Source: Styela clava
Taxonomy: Eukaryota > Chordata > Ascidiacea > Stolidobranchia > Styelidae
DNA: 64,000 bases
Direction of reading: 5' to 3'
Assembly (NCBI RefSeq): GCF_964204865.1
Contig: NC_135250.1
Span: forward strand, 8,928,001-8,992,000
Under the pieces are notes generated by a model. The model was not told where the DNA came from. It saw only the letters and a list, made by a program, of their open reading frames with translations, and ran no database searches. Position 1 is the stretch's first letter; every line of letters starts with the position of its first letter. Positions 39,488-52,299 of this stretch are shown here, piece by piece. The position numbers were made by a program, and so were the translations under genes.

Positions 39488-40494
39488 AGGGCCGGCCTGC
39501 CCAACCCTTTTAGTGTCGCGGGCCACTTTCACATAAAGAATTCATTGCGGGCCACAATCGTTTTTACCAAACTTAAATACCAGCCAAGTTCTGTTTTACG
39601 TCGTTTTGTAAAATTCGAATGACCAATACAAGTACCTAACAAAGCAACGTTTTTAGGATTTCCGAACGAATATATTGAATATGTAGGAATGACATCAAGT
39701 CAATATTATCACAATTTCAAACGGATTCGCAGTAACTAAATTTCAGAATTTTTATTTAACGCAAAATGAGCATGACCACAATAGAAAAATACAAACAGAA
39801 GAAAAAAAAACGAATGCCGGACCCAGTAGCAAATATATTGTTCACTTTTTTTACGGCGGCGATAAGGAATATCAAAATCGACACGAATAATATGTAATAA
39901 GAATGAAATTAATTTCGACAATAGCTTTCGAGTTTGTCAAACAAAACGCGCAGTTCCGCAAGATATGAAAAACCTAAACAACAAAGTCCACCAGATCGCA
40001 AGACGTGATATCTGTGTGATATGGAGAACCGACAGTTGGATAAAGATGGCCGGAATGAACACAGCAAAATCACGAAACATACCTTACTAGCCTATAGAAA
40101 ATATCTGTATCTGAAATCCCAATTGTCATTCACGGCTCGTTGGAAAGTGGTGGTTGAATACATTCAATACAACACACTGGAATAGGCAAATCGTTCGTAT
40201 CACTAATTGAAACGATGTCTCGAAAATTGTGATTTCAAAGCTGACTATGATAAAAAGGAAGTCCAGATATCTCTCCCCGACAATCACGTCCGCAAAGAGA
40301 CTTGAAAAGTGGCATTTCTCGACCGTTTAAACAAGGAATAATGTTTTTATGGCATGTGTCAATATTTTCTTAGGTTTGTGGGAGACATCGAGATAAGTTT
40401 AGCATACCAAATTCTGGAAAATGCCGCGCGGGCCACTCGGAACCCTTCAGTGGGCCAGATGTGGCCCCGCGGGCCAGGTGTTGGACGACCCTTG
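39488..40494. mobile_element. hAT-type nonautonomous element, copy 4
   Basis: Same element, site and flanking 8-mers as in copy 1. It is nearly identical to the element in copy 2. Confidence 0.7.
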
Positions 40495-40825
40495 TATAGC
40501 GTCTCCGCCACGGGCTTAGTCGAAAAAACGAGTTTTAGAGTCTATTTCGCAACTCAAGACCAAGGGGTTCATACTCGGGCTGTCAGTACAATGTAAATTC
40601 ATACTACTTGCTGGCGTTTGCAAATTTGTGTGCGTATAGAAATTTTATACAGAATGACAGGGAGTTTTATATCCTCGAATATCTTTCTCGATTAAAGCAT
40701 TGTTATTTGCAAAATGTAATGATGTGAAAAAAATATTTCCAATCATAGGCAGTTAAACATGGAGATTCCCGAGATATTTATTGAGATTTCCAGTTTGTTT
40801 CGAGTGTTTAAAATCATTACTAAAT

Positions 40826-43800
40826 AATCATACCTCCCGCGGTGTAGATATATTTTATCAACTTTCTCACTTGCCTTTGCATCTTATTTGATCAACGGAG
40901 AATTTTGAAATATCCGAAGCAGCTCACTCGAATTCACTGTGATGATTTTGGGAATATTTGTAAGTAAACGTGGCAACGCAACTCGTGTACGACCGATTTC
41001 TTGGAGAACTATTTTATTCATTGGCGCAACTTAATTGGATGATTCAGGAAGAGCTGTAACCTTGATTTGACCTTCGAATACTTATAATACACAAATAGTG
41101 GCATAAAATTCTCTACTCCGAATTATTTACTGACAACGTTTTAAAAAACATCAGTAAATAAATAAATAATAAATAAATAACACCCGCATGTTAAAACAAC
41201 GTTGTATCTATGCATTCTAAGATGTAACTGTTTGAATTACTAGAGATATTTATTAAGGGTCCGTTTAATGAATGTTTCGAATAAATCTTTCCGAATGAAT
41301 TCATTTACTCATGACAATATTTCTGTTTGGATCACTGACCATGACCTTTTGTAACATGGCAACTACCGATTACATAACAATGGTTAAACAATGCCCTTGG
41401 CAACCTTGGTATCCATGAGAACCAGAGACAACCAATCATGTACCTCTGTACTTTTGCAATTAGTCTTGTAGTCTGTTCTGCCGAGTCTTTACTCGTTCGG
41501 TCGAGGGGGTTTAAGTTTCAATCGTAAGATGTTTTCGATAGATGTTTCTGCGTGGCTTGTTATGCTAAGCCATTTCCTGGTGAGAAATGATAATAATGTT
41601 GGGCTATATGTGCCAATGCAATATTACTTCATGGTAACGTTATATTTAATGACTCAATCTGACGGATCGAATACCGGTGCAAAATCGAACACCTATTGTC
41701 TAATCCGATTTTAATTTTCCGAATTCTGTCCAAATCCAAGTTTTTATAGTAATCAGACTTAATCAATATGTTATATTTTATAGCCTTGGAATAATACAAT
41801 CAATTACGTTACATCCCATTCTTGCTAGCCAATTTCAATATGGGGATAGCGTGCTGTAAATGCACAGATGGAGATAATGATGAAACGATTAACAAAAAGA
41901 GAAAAATGACGAAAACGCAAAGGCGGCGTTGGTTAAGGCGTAGAAAAACAGATGGAGAGATATTTCAATCGACTGAACCAACGAGGGAATCGCTAGATTC
42001 AGAGAAGCGGGAAACAGGTCAAATCGCTTTTAAAAAGCAGCAGCTTTCGTTGTGAGTAACAATATTAATTTAATTAATATTGTAATAAGTGAATACTTTT
42101 TTTTATAGTTAAACTCAGAATTAAAACGGTTGTTAATATAACAAACATATTTTTTGATGAAATAATTTTGTCGTTGATAACACCGCCCACTTTTATCAAT
42201 TTTGTCCTGCTAGGAATCTTGAAGTGAAGTAGTACTTTTCAATGATACATCCGAAATTAGGATATATATCGATTAGGATAAAATCTCTCGAAACGCTTTT
42301 TCCCAATAACACTAATCGACCAGAAAGTGGTATTTTTGCACGCGCAACATTTAATGATCTGTTATCCAATATATGAAATCAAATATAAGTCAATGTGAAA
42401 ATAATTGTATTTATTTATCTTCTCCCATTTTCCTTATGTTCCGCATGACATTACCAATATTCCGGCACACAGTCCCATCATATTAAGATTAACTTTACTC
42501 GGAAAAAAAATATTATTGTCTGTGGACGAAGAACTTTATGAATCAATTGACATGCATTAAATGGAATGAACATTGGTAACGATGGCTGCAAAAAGATGAT
42601 GAATCTTGTATTAACAACAACAAATAAATTGAAAAGAAAAAGTGTGAAGATTTTTCTGTGGTCAGGAACTGCGTTTCGTTCATAACGAACAAAACCCAAC
42701 CACAATGTAATGATATCACACATCATAAACAATTCATAACATTAAGAGATAGAAGCTGACTGCGAGTAACATATTCATCTTTAGCCGATTTTTCATTTAT
42801 TTTATTCTATTAGTATCAGTTCGATTTGAATATTTTTGTCTTTTACCATTTCTTCAGAAGACGCTGTTTCTGATTTGTCATTCAATTTAAGTTGGTTTAT
42901 ACTTCAGTCTGAATTTGCTTTACAGAAAAATTGAAATTTTCCTATTTTAGCGGGCTTGTAAAATGGCATTTCTTTAGTGAATTTCATTCCTACTATCAAT
43001 TGCATACATTTAAAAATATTTAAAAAAAAAACAGTTTGCTAAAAAAAGGTAATATAATATTTCATCATCAACTAGTAGCCGAAGGCATTTTCAACTCATT
43101 CGCGTAACGTGGATGGCTTTAAATAGTATGCATATTTACAAATTGTAATTGGCATATGCATTTTTAGAAATGGAACTTTTGGGAGGAGAAATCCCCTGAA
43201 GCCTTTGCGAATATACCTGGGGAATCGTTTACAAGAGTAAGTTTTTACCTGTTTCATTAATTTGCCGTTGCCACGATTCACTTTTCCACAAAACGCTATT
43301 TTTACAGAACTCAGAGAGTTTGGGAGACAAAGCTGCTTTGGGCATCGGATTTGAGATCCAATTACACTGCGCTACTTCTACGAGGACTAGTTCTTTCTTC
43401 CAGGAGGGTAATGTGTCCATTTACTCTTTCGAAATATTCACAGTATTCACACGTTTGGACGGTTCATATTATATGTAATCTGCTGATACAAATTGAAACT
43501 CATCCTGTTAAGACAAGATGCATGTCAAGGCATCAAATTGAGTATCTTTTCGTATAAATTAATCCTTATTCGGTATATTGACAGACACGTCATGTTACAA
43601 GAGTAAATGGGCTAATGTCATCAGTCAACGTTGTCAATACCACTAATAAAAAATGCATCGAATCATTTTCCACAAGAGTCTCGAAATTTCAATCAACAGT
43701 AAGTATATTGGTTTCTGAAAACAAAAATTTTGGTCACTATTAGTAGTATTCCATGTAGTTGTTAATATTTTATTATATTTTCAGAATTGTAATCCGATGA

Positions 43801-46800
43801 AACAATTTGATCCACTGAGGTAAGCGCTTCATATTTAAAATATTTTTTATCAATAGACATAAACTTTGAAATTCATACCTGAGCAATTTATACAATTAGC
43901 CATAAAAAATATTCTGTTTTATATATCTAGAAATGGGAATTTCACAGGAGTGATCTCCATGAGGAAGACACTCAGAAACTATTTGCAACAGTAAGTTCAT
44001 GAATTATATTATTAACTTGGCATTGTTCTTGCAATTTATACTTTAAAACGAGATTAATTTTTCGCAGATCTCGAATGGCGTGGGAACAAAGTTCCTTGTT
44101 ATGGGCTTCCAACGTCAAAGTAAACCCAGGTCGTTGTGTGGAGATTGTTCAAAGTATTGTTCGTTTTACTTTTGAGGTAACTTTCAACAGACGTATTTTT
44201 ATAATCAAGAATATGTTTATTTCAGCCTGCTTAGAAATGCGGAATAGGTCGCTATAAATAGGTATATTGATTTTTTAACTGGTTCGTGTCCACAGCACAC
44301 AACACAATGTGAAGAGTTTTTAGTTCTTGGAGAGTAAAATTAACGCTTGCCTTTAAAAATATCGAATAGGTGTGTGAAGCATTTTTACCAAATGGTATCC
44401 ATCTTCACCTGTTTTTATTTAAACAGGCATCTCCGATGTCTCTTAAAGCAGGAAAACTGATTTCGGCCATTCCTATTGGCCATATGAGGTCGGCCAAATT
44501 GGCAAATGACGAATCAAAAGTAAGTTCGGTAACTAAAAATAAATATAGTATTCACTGACAGTAATTAAGATAAAACACTTCCAGATAGGGGAAATGCAAA
44601 TTAACATAAAGTTCAGACATGGTTTCTTTATTTTTGTATTTGGTTAATTGGTATAACGCGTATCCAAACCCCTTTTTTGTACCTTCATCTTAGTGAGTCC
44701 CCATGCTAAGCGTGCACGTATATAAACTACCGCTAAGATTTACTTTTTGAATGCTTATTTTTTAAAATATTCAGCCGAAAAAAGAAATTGTTTCATCTAG
44801 CAATTTGACAGATCTTAAAACATTGGGTTGCAAAAGAGATGAAACGTTAGTTCAGTCAAGGGTAGGTTGATTTTATTATTCGTAATTCGCAAATTTCTGT
44901 GTCAACTAAAAACTATATATTTTTTTGTTTTCTGTATTTTAAGAATTATCAGGAGAACAGATTCCATCAAACTATGTATGTATCTTTTTTCATTTGAATA
45001 AAATATATATGTTAAAAATCCAATATATTATTCACGTTTCTGTTTTATTTCAGGGAAATTGCAAAACTTAAACAACAGAACGAGAGAACGAAAATAAAAA
45101 TCAAACGACAGATTCAGGTGATATATCGACGATCATGGCTGACAAATATTTTACTCGAAAATAAAAACGATTGGAAAGTTCATATACAAATATTCAAAGT
45201 ATAATTAATTAATTAAGCGCAAACAATAAACCAATTGTTCATATCAAAACAAAAACTGATCAAAATGTGATCGACTTTTAGGAACGACATGAAATGGCGC
45301 AGGACAGAAGCCATCGATTCACTAATCCGAAGGTCAGTTATATTTATTCTAACACACATACTCTAATCATTCATCAATTTTGGCTGCTTTTTACTATGCT
45401 CTGCACTGCTTATTTACTATGCTCTAATATTGTAATAGACACTCATGGATTTCATTTTTAGACACCGTGTTTTGTTAACTGCGAGGTTAATAAATCGGCG
45501 ATTCATAGCAGTCCTACAAATGTGAGATCTGCTTCAAACGAAGTTAAACGTGAATCAAAAGTAAGTATATTCATCGGATGTATTGTGATAAAAAAAAATT
45601 ACATTTTATTTCTTTAATATTCAACAATAATTAATGAGTAAAATTTGAGCGAAAAAGGGGATTTTTATGATAATTCCTATTTTTAATCCGTTTCATTTCT
45701 TATTTCAAGTGCTTTCCTGGAGAAAACGACGTCCGGCCACGTCTGTGAGTATAATATCTATTTTTTCATTTATTAATATGATTGAAATTTTGGGTAACGA
45801 ATTTAAAGTACTTCTCTTTTTTAAGTGGATTTGTAAGATTCAAGGAAAAGAATAAAAAAAGGATGGAGACAATCAGGAGGCGGAGAGAGGTAAAGTAATA
45901 ACAGAAACATTAAAGAAAATTATTTCAAAATTTGAAAAAAAATATTCGAAAAGTTTTTACAAGCTGATATAGAAAATTGCATGTTTTCACTGGAGTGGGA
46001 GCAGGATTTGCATTTTCTAAATTCCCCAGAGTCGAAGTTTTTGTTACAAAAATTCGATTATTCCGGATTTCGTAGCTGGAGTGGGAGTCGGGAATCGAAT
46101 CGTAGTCGGTCCTGAAATATGGTCCGAGTCCGGATGCGTCAGGCGGAGTCGATTTGAATTCTCTCCGGCTCTAAATCCCTGTGAAAATGAAAAATGACTC
46201 CCATCCTTTTAGGAACTCGAAGAAAGAGTTCGGCAGATGGATGAAGACATCAGAATATTTAAAATGAAGGTCTGGTATTTATTTATACTAGGTTTTTATA
46301 CTTTTTCTCCATTTCGAGTTTAAATTTCGGATCAATATTTCTATGTTAAGTTTGTATGAAATATGTCTTATCCTATTTTTGAGTTTAGTGTTTCGATAAC
46401 TTTTTTGACCAAACTTTATTATGATTTTATTATTGCCATCTATGCACCTTTTCGAACAGATTTGAAGAATATTATTTAGTAAAGCAATCACTCGCACATT
46501 TCACAGTTAGAGTTACGAATATTCTAGAATCTATTCCGCTTATTTTTTTAGCTTGAACGATCTAATTCAGGAAATACCGTAAAACATCATCAAACCGATA
46601 TTGGTAAGTATCATAGTCCATTTCGCTATGGTAAAATTTCTACTCAATTTTATCTAAATATAACGACATTTGTGTTATCTAGAATTTTAAGAATCTAAGA
46701 ATAACATAATTTTTTTGCGAAATAGGAAGTGTTTTTGTGAGCTTTCGTTAGGCATAGTCTAACTTCGCGAGAAAAAATAATATATAACTGAGAAGATGAA

Positions 46801-47397
46801 GTTTATAATAATTGCTGAGTCAAGTAATGAGAATGTAATAAAAATATGAAGATGGAAGGATTTAGTCTGTCTAATTTTGGTTATGCGCATACGAAGTAAA
46901 CAAGGAGAAAAGATCTGCAGTTTAACATAATATCCTAGTACCCAACGTAGTTCAAACTGATGGTTACAAATTAGTATCGTGGAAATTCCATTACGAAGTC
47001 GATAGGTGCTAATTCTAGCATATTAAAACATATTTAAAAATATAAAATCATCATTCGACTCGCATGGGATACAATATTTTATAAAATACTACAAAAATTC
47101 AAAAGATCAATATCCCTATCTCATATTTACAGGTGACAGCAGAAACAGGGAATGCCGAAACTCCCAGCAATGTTTTCCGCCATAACTACTGGGTCGCCAA
47201 TCCACATACATTTGCATATTTGTGTGTCTTAATTTTTTTATCTGCACTTATTTCTCTATAATATAGTATAAATATATATATAAATAAATTTCAATAATAT
47301 TTGAATTTGATATCTTTTATTAGGGTGAATTTTTGTAATTACGTACTAAGTTGAATCAGTGTTATTTATTGCTGGGTTGACTTCTTTTCTCTTTGGC
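40826..47397 (+). repeat. Tandem repeat unit, copy 5 (truncated)
   Basis: Last copy of the array. It carries the whole gene but ends inside the pyrimidine-rich repeat. After GCTGGGTTGA (ending near 47380) it jumps to a short segment matching the third pyrimidine-rich subunit of the other copies. Unrelated GC-rich DNA begins at about 47398. The last 1.2 kb or so is visibly more diverged than the equivalent parts of copies 1-4. The hAT-type element and the extra reading frame are absent. Confidence 0.9.
41840..47185 (+). CDS. Unrecognised 18-exon acylated coiled-coil protein, copy 5 (intact)
   Basis: Coding exons: 41840-42051, 43168-43236, 43308-43407, 43585-43698, 43785-43819, 43931-43990, 44068-44176, 44427-44519, 44775-44861, 44944-44975, 45054-45117, 45282-45332, 45462-45560, 45710-45744, 45826-45889, 46213-46269, 46552-46603, 47133-47185. 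Open over 461 codons. Copy-specific changes include T to S at the start of exon 7, LRISK to IRIFK in exon 16 and EV to DI at the end of exon 17. Introns 16 and 17 are the most diverged of the five copies, yet the flanked exons stay open and correctly spliced, which suggests the protein is or was under constraint. Confidence 0.8.
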
Positions 47398-49160
47398 GTA
47401 TGGTAATATATTTTCCACTAACCGGTCTGCCGCTGATGTCCGCTTCCTTCTTCCTCCATTTGCGGGAGTTTTTATTTTTTTTGTTCGCTGCTCTGAGCTC
47501 GCTCCTCCCCTGCACGCCGCACGTTTGGTCTGCTGCTGCACGTCTGCCGCTGGATGCCCGCTGTTTTTATCAGGCCGTATCGCTTCTGTCCTCTGATATA
47601 TATAATTCTACTAACACCACGCACGGTCTGCTACTTCTTCACGTTTGCAGCTGGGGTCACCGCTAAGGGGTCACGTCTCCTTGACGTTCGATGGCGCAGG
47701 TCTGCCTAATGCTGCCCCCCTCAGGTTTGCGCCTTGGCTGTTTTGCGCGTCTGGTAGCACGCTCTCCCTGCATTTTTATCAGGAACGCCGGTCTCCTTGA
47801 CGCCCGGTGGGGGGGCTTGCAGGTCTGAGGGTCTGCCTAATGCTGCCCCCCTCCGGTTTGGTTTTCCTTGGCGTTGGTTGTTTTGCGCGTCTGGTCGCTC
47901 AACCTGCACGGCTGCCCCGCTCCTTGGCGTCCCCGTCTGGTGTGTCTATTTGCTGGTATATTTCTGCCCTGCCTTTTGGTCTTTGGGCCTGCCTTGCCTG
48001 TACGTTTTGGTCTGCTGCTGCACGTTTGCCGCTAGATGCCCGTATCGCTTCTGCCCTCTGGCTGCGCCTCTTCCTTGGCGTCCCCGTCTGGTGTGCCTAT
48101 TTACTGGTATATTTTTTCTGCCCTGCCTTTACGTTTGGTCTGCTGCTGCACGTCTGCCGCTCTGCCCTCTGGTATTTCCATTAACCCGGTCTGCTACTTC
48201 TCCACGTTTGCCGCTGGATGCCCGCTATTTGTCAGGCCGTATCGCTTCTGCCCTCTGGTATATATTATTTCCACTGACCTCTCTGCTGGCGCTGATCGTT
48301 CAGGTCACGTCTCCTTGACGCTCGATGGCGCTGTCTAGGCGTCTGCCTAATGCTGCCCCCCCTCAGGTTTGCTTGGCTGTTTTGCGCCGCGCTCTCCCTG
48401 CCGTTTATCAGGAACGCCGGTCTCCTAGACGCCCGGTGGGGGGCTTGCATGTCTTGGGGTCTGTCTAATGCTGCCCAACTCCGGTTTGCCTTGGTTGTTT
48501 TGCGCGTCTGGTCGCTCAACCTGCACAGCTGCCTCTTCCTTGGCGTCCTCGTCTGGTGCGCCTATTTGCTGGTATATTTCTGCACTGCCTTCTGGTATAT
48601 TTTCACTAATCTGCCTAATGCTGCCCAACTCCGGTTTGCCTTGGTTGTTTTGCGCGTCTGGTCGCTCAACCTGCACGGCTGCCTCTCCTTGGCGTTCTCG
48701 TCTGGTGCGCCTATTTGCTGGTATATTTTCACTAATCTCTGCTGGCGCTCGCTCACCTGCACGCCGGGTCTCCTTGGCGTGCGGTCTGCTGCTTGTCGCC
48801 TCTGGTGGTGCGCCTATTTGCTGGTATATTTTCACTAATCTCTGCTGGCGCTCGCTCACCTGCACGCCGGGCCTCCTTGGCGTGCGGTCTGCTGCTTGTC
48901 GCCTCTGGTCTATATTTTCCACTCACCCTGGTTGTTTGCTGCTCTGGCTCTCTCGCCTGCTTCCTCGTCTGCTGACCTTCTACTCTACTCGATTTACCCA
49001 ACCCTCATCTGCGCCACCAGCTGCTGCTCTGGCTCGTATTTGCACGCCTGGTCTGCCTATTGCTGTCCCCTCTGGTTTATATTTCTACCCGCCTCGGCTG
49101 TTTGCTGCTCTGACTCGCTCTCCTGCTTCTCGTCTACTGACCTCTACCTACAGCTCGATC
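47398..49160. repeat. GC-rich, C/T-skewed degenerate minisatellite
   Basis: Composition changes abruptly from AT-rich to GC-rich. Recurring modules include GGTCTGCTGCTGCACGT, CCGTATCGCTTCTGCCCTCTG, GGTGTGCCTATTTGCTGGTAT and CTCACCTGCACGCCGGG, in variable order and spacing. Strand bias is strong, with the plus strand C/T-rich. Long overlapping open frames on both strands are by-products of stop-poor repeats. A shorter related stretch occurs at about 53740-53960. Confidence 0.7.
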
Positions 49161-49164
49161 TAGC

Positions 49165-49245
49165 ATCTGGGGTTCGAACCTAGGCTCATAACTAACCTGT
49201 TGTTTGACCATGTCTCTACGCTTCCCCTGCGCTACCATTACTGAC
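49165..49245 (-). repeat. tRNA-like SINE head (A and B box)
   Basis: On the minus strand, TGGTAGCGCAGGGGAAG (49237-49221) resembles a pol III A box in a D-arm. GGTTCGAACCC (49180-49170) is a B box in a T-arm. The spacing of about 40 nt is right for a tRNA. The flanking 7-mers do not pair as an acceptor stem, so it is not a functional tRNA. The minisatellite lies downstream in pol III orientation. A second head without the B box is at about 53991-54008 (GGTGGCGCAGGGGAGGCG). Confidence 0.5.
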
Positions 49246-49330
49246 GAGAGCGAAAGTATTGAAATCCTACTTGATTAACAACGTCACGCTTGGCAGCTCA
49301 CGTCCAAGCTAATTAATGCGACAAGACAAG

Positions 49331-51411
49331 GGCCACAGGTGGCGCTTAAAAGTAAATGTTAATAGATTCCCAGATTTGCCTACTGAATTTTGCACCTTTC
49401 GTTCGCTGTTGAATCCGACAACTCAATTTAACCGGTTATTTCGGTTCGACTCCGGATTTTTCGACTCCATACGCAAATCGATTGGAAGCTGCCTATAAAA
49501 CCGAATTTATGTAAAAAAAACATCCTATGATGTTTAATTAAAGTTTTATACTGTTACAATTAGCAATCAGAAAAGGTGCAGGCAAAATCAGTTTTTACGT
49601 GACCTGATTTCATATTGTAACGCCACTGAAGTTTGACATATGTATAGGCTGCAGTCAAATGTCACGTACAAATAATCTCATAAATACATTTTTTATGTCT
49701 ACTACGCATAAAATATAGTGCGTTCTGCTTCATGTTTTATATTATTGATCAGTGGATTTGTCCCGTGGTTTGCGGTGCAGCAGGGGTGAAGTTGGTGATA
49801 ATGGAAGCGAAAGAGATGATTAAATGTTCAAATCAAAAAACAGTGGATCAGCGAATAAATATTGAAAAAACTTGAAAATTGAGTGAAATTAATCAAAAAT
49901 AGCATTATCATAGAAATAGCATGTAACATATTTGAAAATACGTGAATGAAACGTTGATGACTCTTAAACATGAACCACGCACCTGCAGCACGGTTCTGTT
50001 TTACAGTATAATAAAATATTTGAGTTATATATGTTCCGCAGATTGAACTCGGATAAGCCTTGACACATCTCGATAAACCAGTGCCAATATTGTCGGTTAC
50101 AGCAAGCAGGATAATTGTTAGAAACCATAAAAATATTGGGACAGTAATGATCACGAATAGAAACAACGTGATTTACATAAATTTATATTTTAAGTACAAC
50201 GGCTTGTTAAAATCATCACGTTTTTTCAAGCCCAATGACTAAAAATATCCAAAACCATGTGATTAAATATTTTCAAATATATTTTGAAAAATAATGTAAG
50301 AAGGAATTAAAAATGTAACTTGTTAACATCATGAATCCCGTCCATATAGTACCTATCTATGCGTAAATTACGTTGTACCGTATAATTACTGGAATAACTT
50401 TAATTAAATTGGTGGAAGATTGATTTATTTATTAAACGCTTCCCACTATTGAACCTTATGCACAACACCAGGCGAAAACTCATCAAATAATCTCAAAGTT
50501 ACATTCGATGTTATCCAAGTTTGAATAATTTATGCGAAATCGGAGATAATCCTCAATTCTCTTATAACAGTTTATGTTTATACATGACAACAATATAGAC
50601 TCTATGGAGTATTAATTTAAATGTACTGGGATAGGTTAAAAATAGGTTTCGAAGTTAAACATGATTTGGCAAAAATAACAGTTCATGTGATATATTTTAC
50701 GTTCTTTAAATAACTTAATCTGCAAATTTGTCACGACTTTCACAGCAACGATTAATCATGGTCTTTGTATCCACGGCCAACGAATGCGCGTTTAAAGACA
50801 AGGTTATTACTTTGTTTACGAAAAATAATTTTAATTTTGAATCGCGTTATGAAAGTTCATTACTTCTTAAGCATGATAATTATCTCAATTCTAAAGCCAA
50901 ATTTAAGAGGATTGTCGTCATGGAAAACAGATATATTTCGATATATGTGATATAACCAACAACTCTTCCGGAGCAAACGATTTTTTTGTCGACATTTAAT
51001 TATGCGTAGTCATTCGAATCGGTTACATAAACCTTTTGGCATCAGTATGTAAATGAGAGGTATTTTAATGCTTCGGTTTATTTTGATTTAGTACAATGTT
51101 GAACGAACATCAGCTCGCTAAATTCAAAAAGCTGGAAACTTTGAATATATATATTTTCGAAATATATCTGAACGCATTTTCCAAAAATATGTACATAGTT
51201 GCAATGCTTAACGGTAGTTAGAAAAGTCAACTAATTTCTGTAATTGAGCATTTATATTTGCATTAATTGAAAGTATGGTTTAAATTTTGGATAAGTTATA
51301 ACAATACTGGAAATATACTTCCCTGATTTTTAGGGGGTTTATTATTGTACAAATATGTCTATTTTTCAGATATTAGTTATTATAAAATATTATCCAACCG
51401 AGAAAACAACG
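49331..51411. other. Upstream region of IGFBP-like gene 1
   Basis: No gene recognised. An open frame at 50759-50955 (MVFVSTANECAF...) is interrupted by a stop and lacks its ATG in the matching part of unit B, so it is not conserved as protein. TTATAACAATACT just before the gene (about 51295) is conserved in unit B (about 58046) and may be part of the core promoter. Confidence 0.5.
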
Positions 51412-52299
51412 ATGAAATTGTTCGTATTGGTTGCGTTTTGCATGGTTATTGTCGCCTGTGACGCATTGAGCTGCCCCCCGTGCAATAAAAAGAAATGTCC
51501 CTACTTATACTGTCGCGGCAGGTCCGAAGTTCCCAACCCATGCGAGTGAGTTTTCTAACCGTGTGGAACGGCGGATATCTTTCTAGGCATTTCCAATGAG
51601 AAAATTCTTCATATTGTAGAAACGAAAAAGATAACGCCAACCTATTGCAGTGAATATCCACGTCGAAACCATAGACTATAAATGAACCAATGTTTATTAG
51701 AATATTTTTCTAGTTCCGCTTTTATGAATTTAGGTGTTGCAATGAATGCGCAAAACTGGAAGGTGAAGAATGTGGAGGTCCGTGGCACATTTACGGAAAA
51801 TGTGACCCCAGGAGATGGGACTTGGATTGCGTCAAGGGTCCGATTTGTGACAAAAAGCCAACAAAAGATTTCAACGCCAAAGGAATCTGCATGCGAAGAA
51901 GAACTGTTGTAAGTTCATAAAAACAAACTTTATTTTCGTTGAAGATTATATTGTTCTTACTCATTGTACTAATTATCTGATATAATTGAATCACCTAATT
52001 GATTAACTTGAAATTATTGTTATGGTTGTGGAACTTTCCCGAATTCACGCTGATAATGACAATGTCACATTTGATCGAGTTTGATATGATAATGTTCATT
52101 ATATTGTATTCTGGCCAACGAAGTCTTGTATATTCCTTACCTGTTTAAATGTAAACATATTTTAATAGGAAATTAATAACAAATAATCATATACACCTAA
52201 AGTTTTGATATAACTCTCTAACTAATATTACTAATTTATTTTCAGAAAATCATCAAAAAATATTGCGATAAGTACCCAGTTTGTATGAAGGAGTATTAG
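51412..52299 (+). CDS. Secreted single IGFBP-domain protein, copy 1
   Basis: Three exons: 51412-51545, 51734-51908 and 52246-52299, with GTGAGT and GTAAGT donors and consistent phases. They encode 120 residues. Residues 1-19 form a signal peptide (VLVAFCMVIVACDALS region). The mature part has the IGFBP N-terminal pattern: CPPC, CP near the start, then CECCNECAKLEGEECGG (about 45-61), WHIYGKC and CVKGPIC. A short cysteine-bearing basic tail follows, encoded by exon 3. Related single-domain proteins in arthropods and molluscs bind insulin-like peptides or act in shell or immunity; the ligand here is unknown. AATAAA is at 52359-52364. A paralogue lies 6.7 kb downstream. Confidence 0.85.

Larger units (their letters stand above)
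29327..40825 (+). repeat. Tandem repeat unit, copy 4 (enlarged by insertion)
   Basis: Copy of 11,499 bp, enlarged by a 1,958-bp insertion in exon 1 of its gene. It is a mosaic: exons 6-8 resemble copies 1 and 5, while everything from about 36.4 kb onward matches copy 2 at a constant 20,778-bp offset. Confidence 0.93.

Noticed and set aside
47797-48922. Long overlapping open frames (up to 173 codons plus, 165 codons minus) in the GC-rich block
   Set aside because: They occur in several frames and on both strands of a stop-poor degenerate minisatellite, with low-complexity Leu/Cys/Ala or Arg/Gln content and no domain.
49165-49245. Functional tRNA gene on the minus strand
   Set aside because: A- and B-box motifs are present, but the acceptor arms do not pair and the T-stem has a mismatch. 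A tRNA-derived SINE head fits better.
50728-50955. 75-codon open frame upstream of IGFBP-like gene 1
   Set aside because: In the matching part of unit B the ATG is ACG and an in-frame TAG interrupts it, so it is not conserved as a protein.
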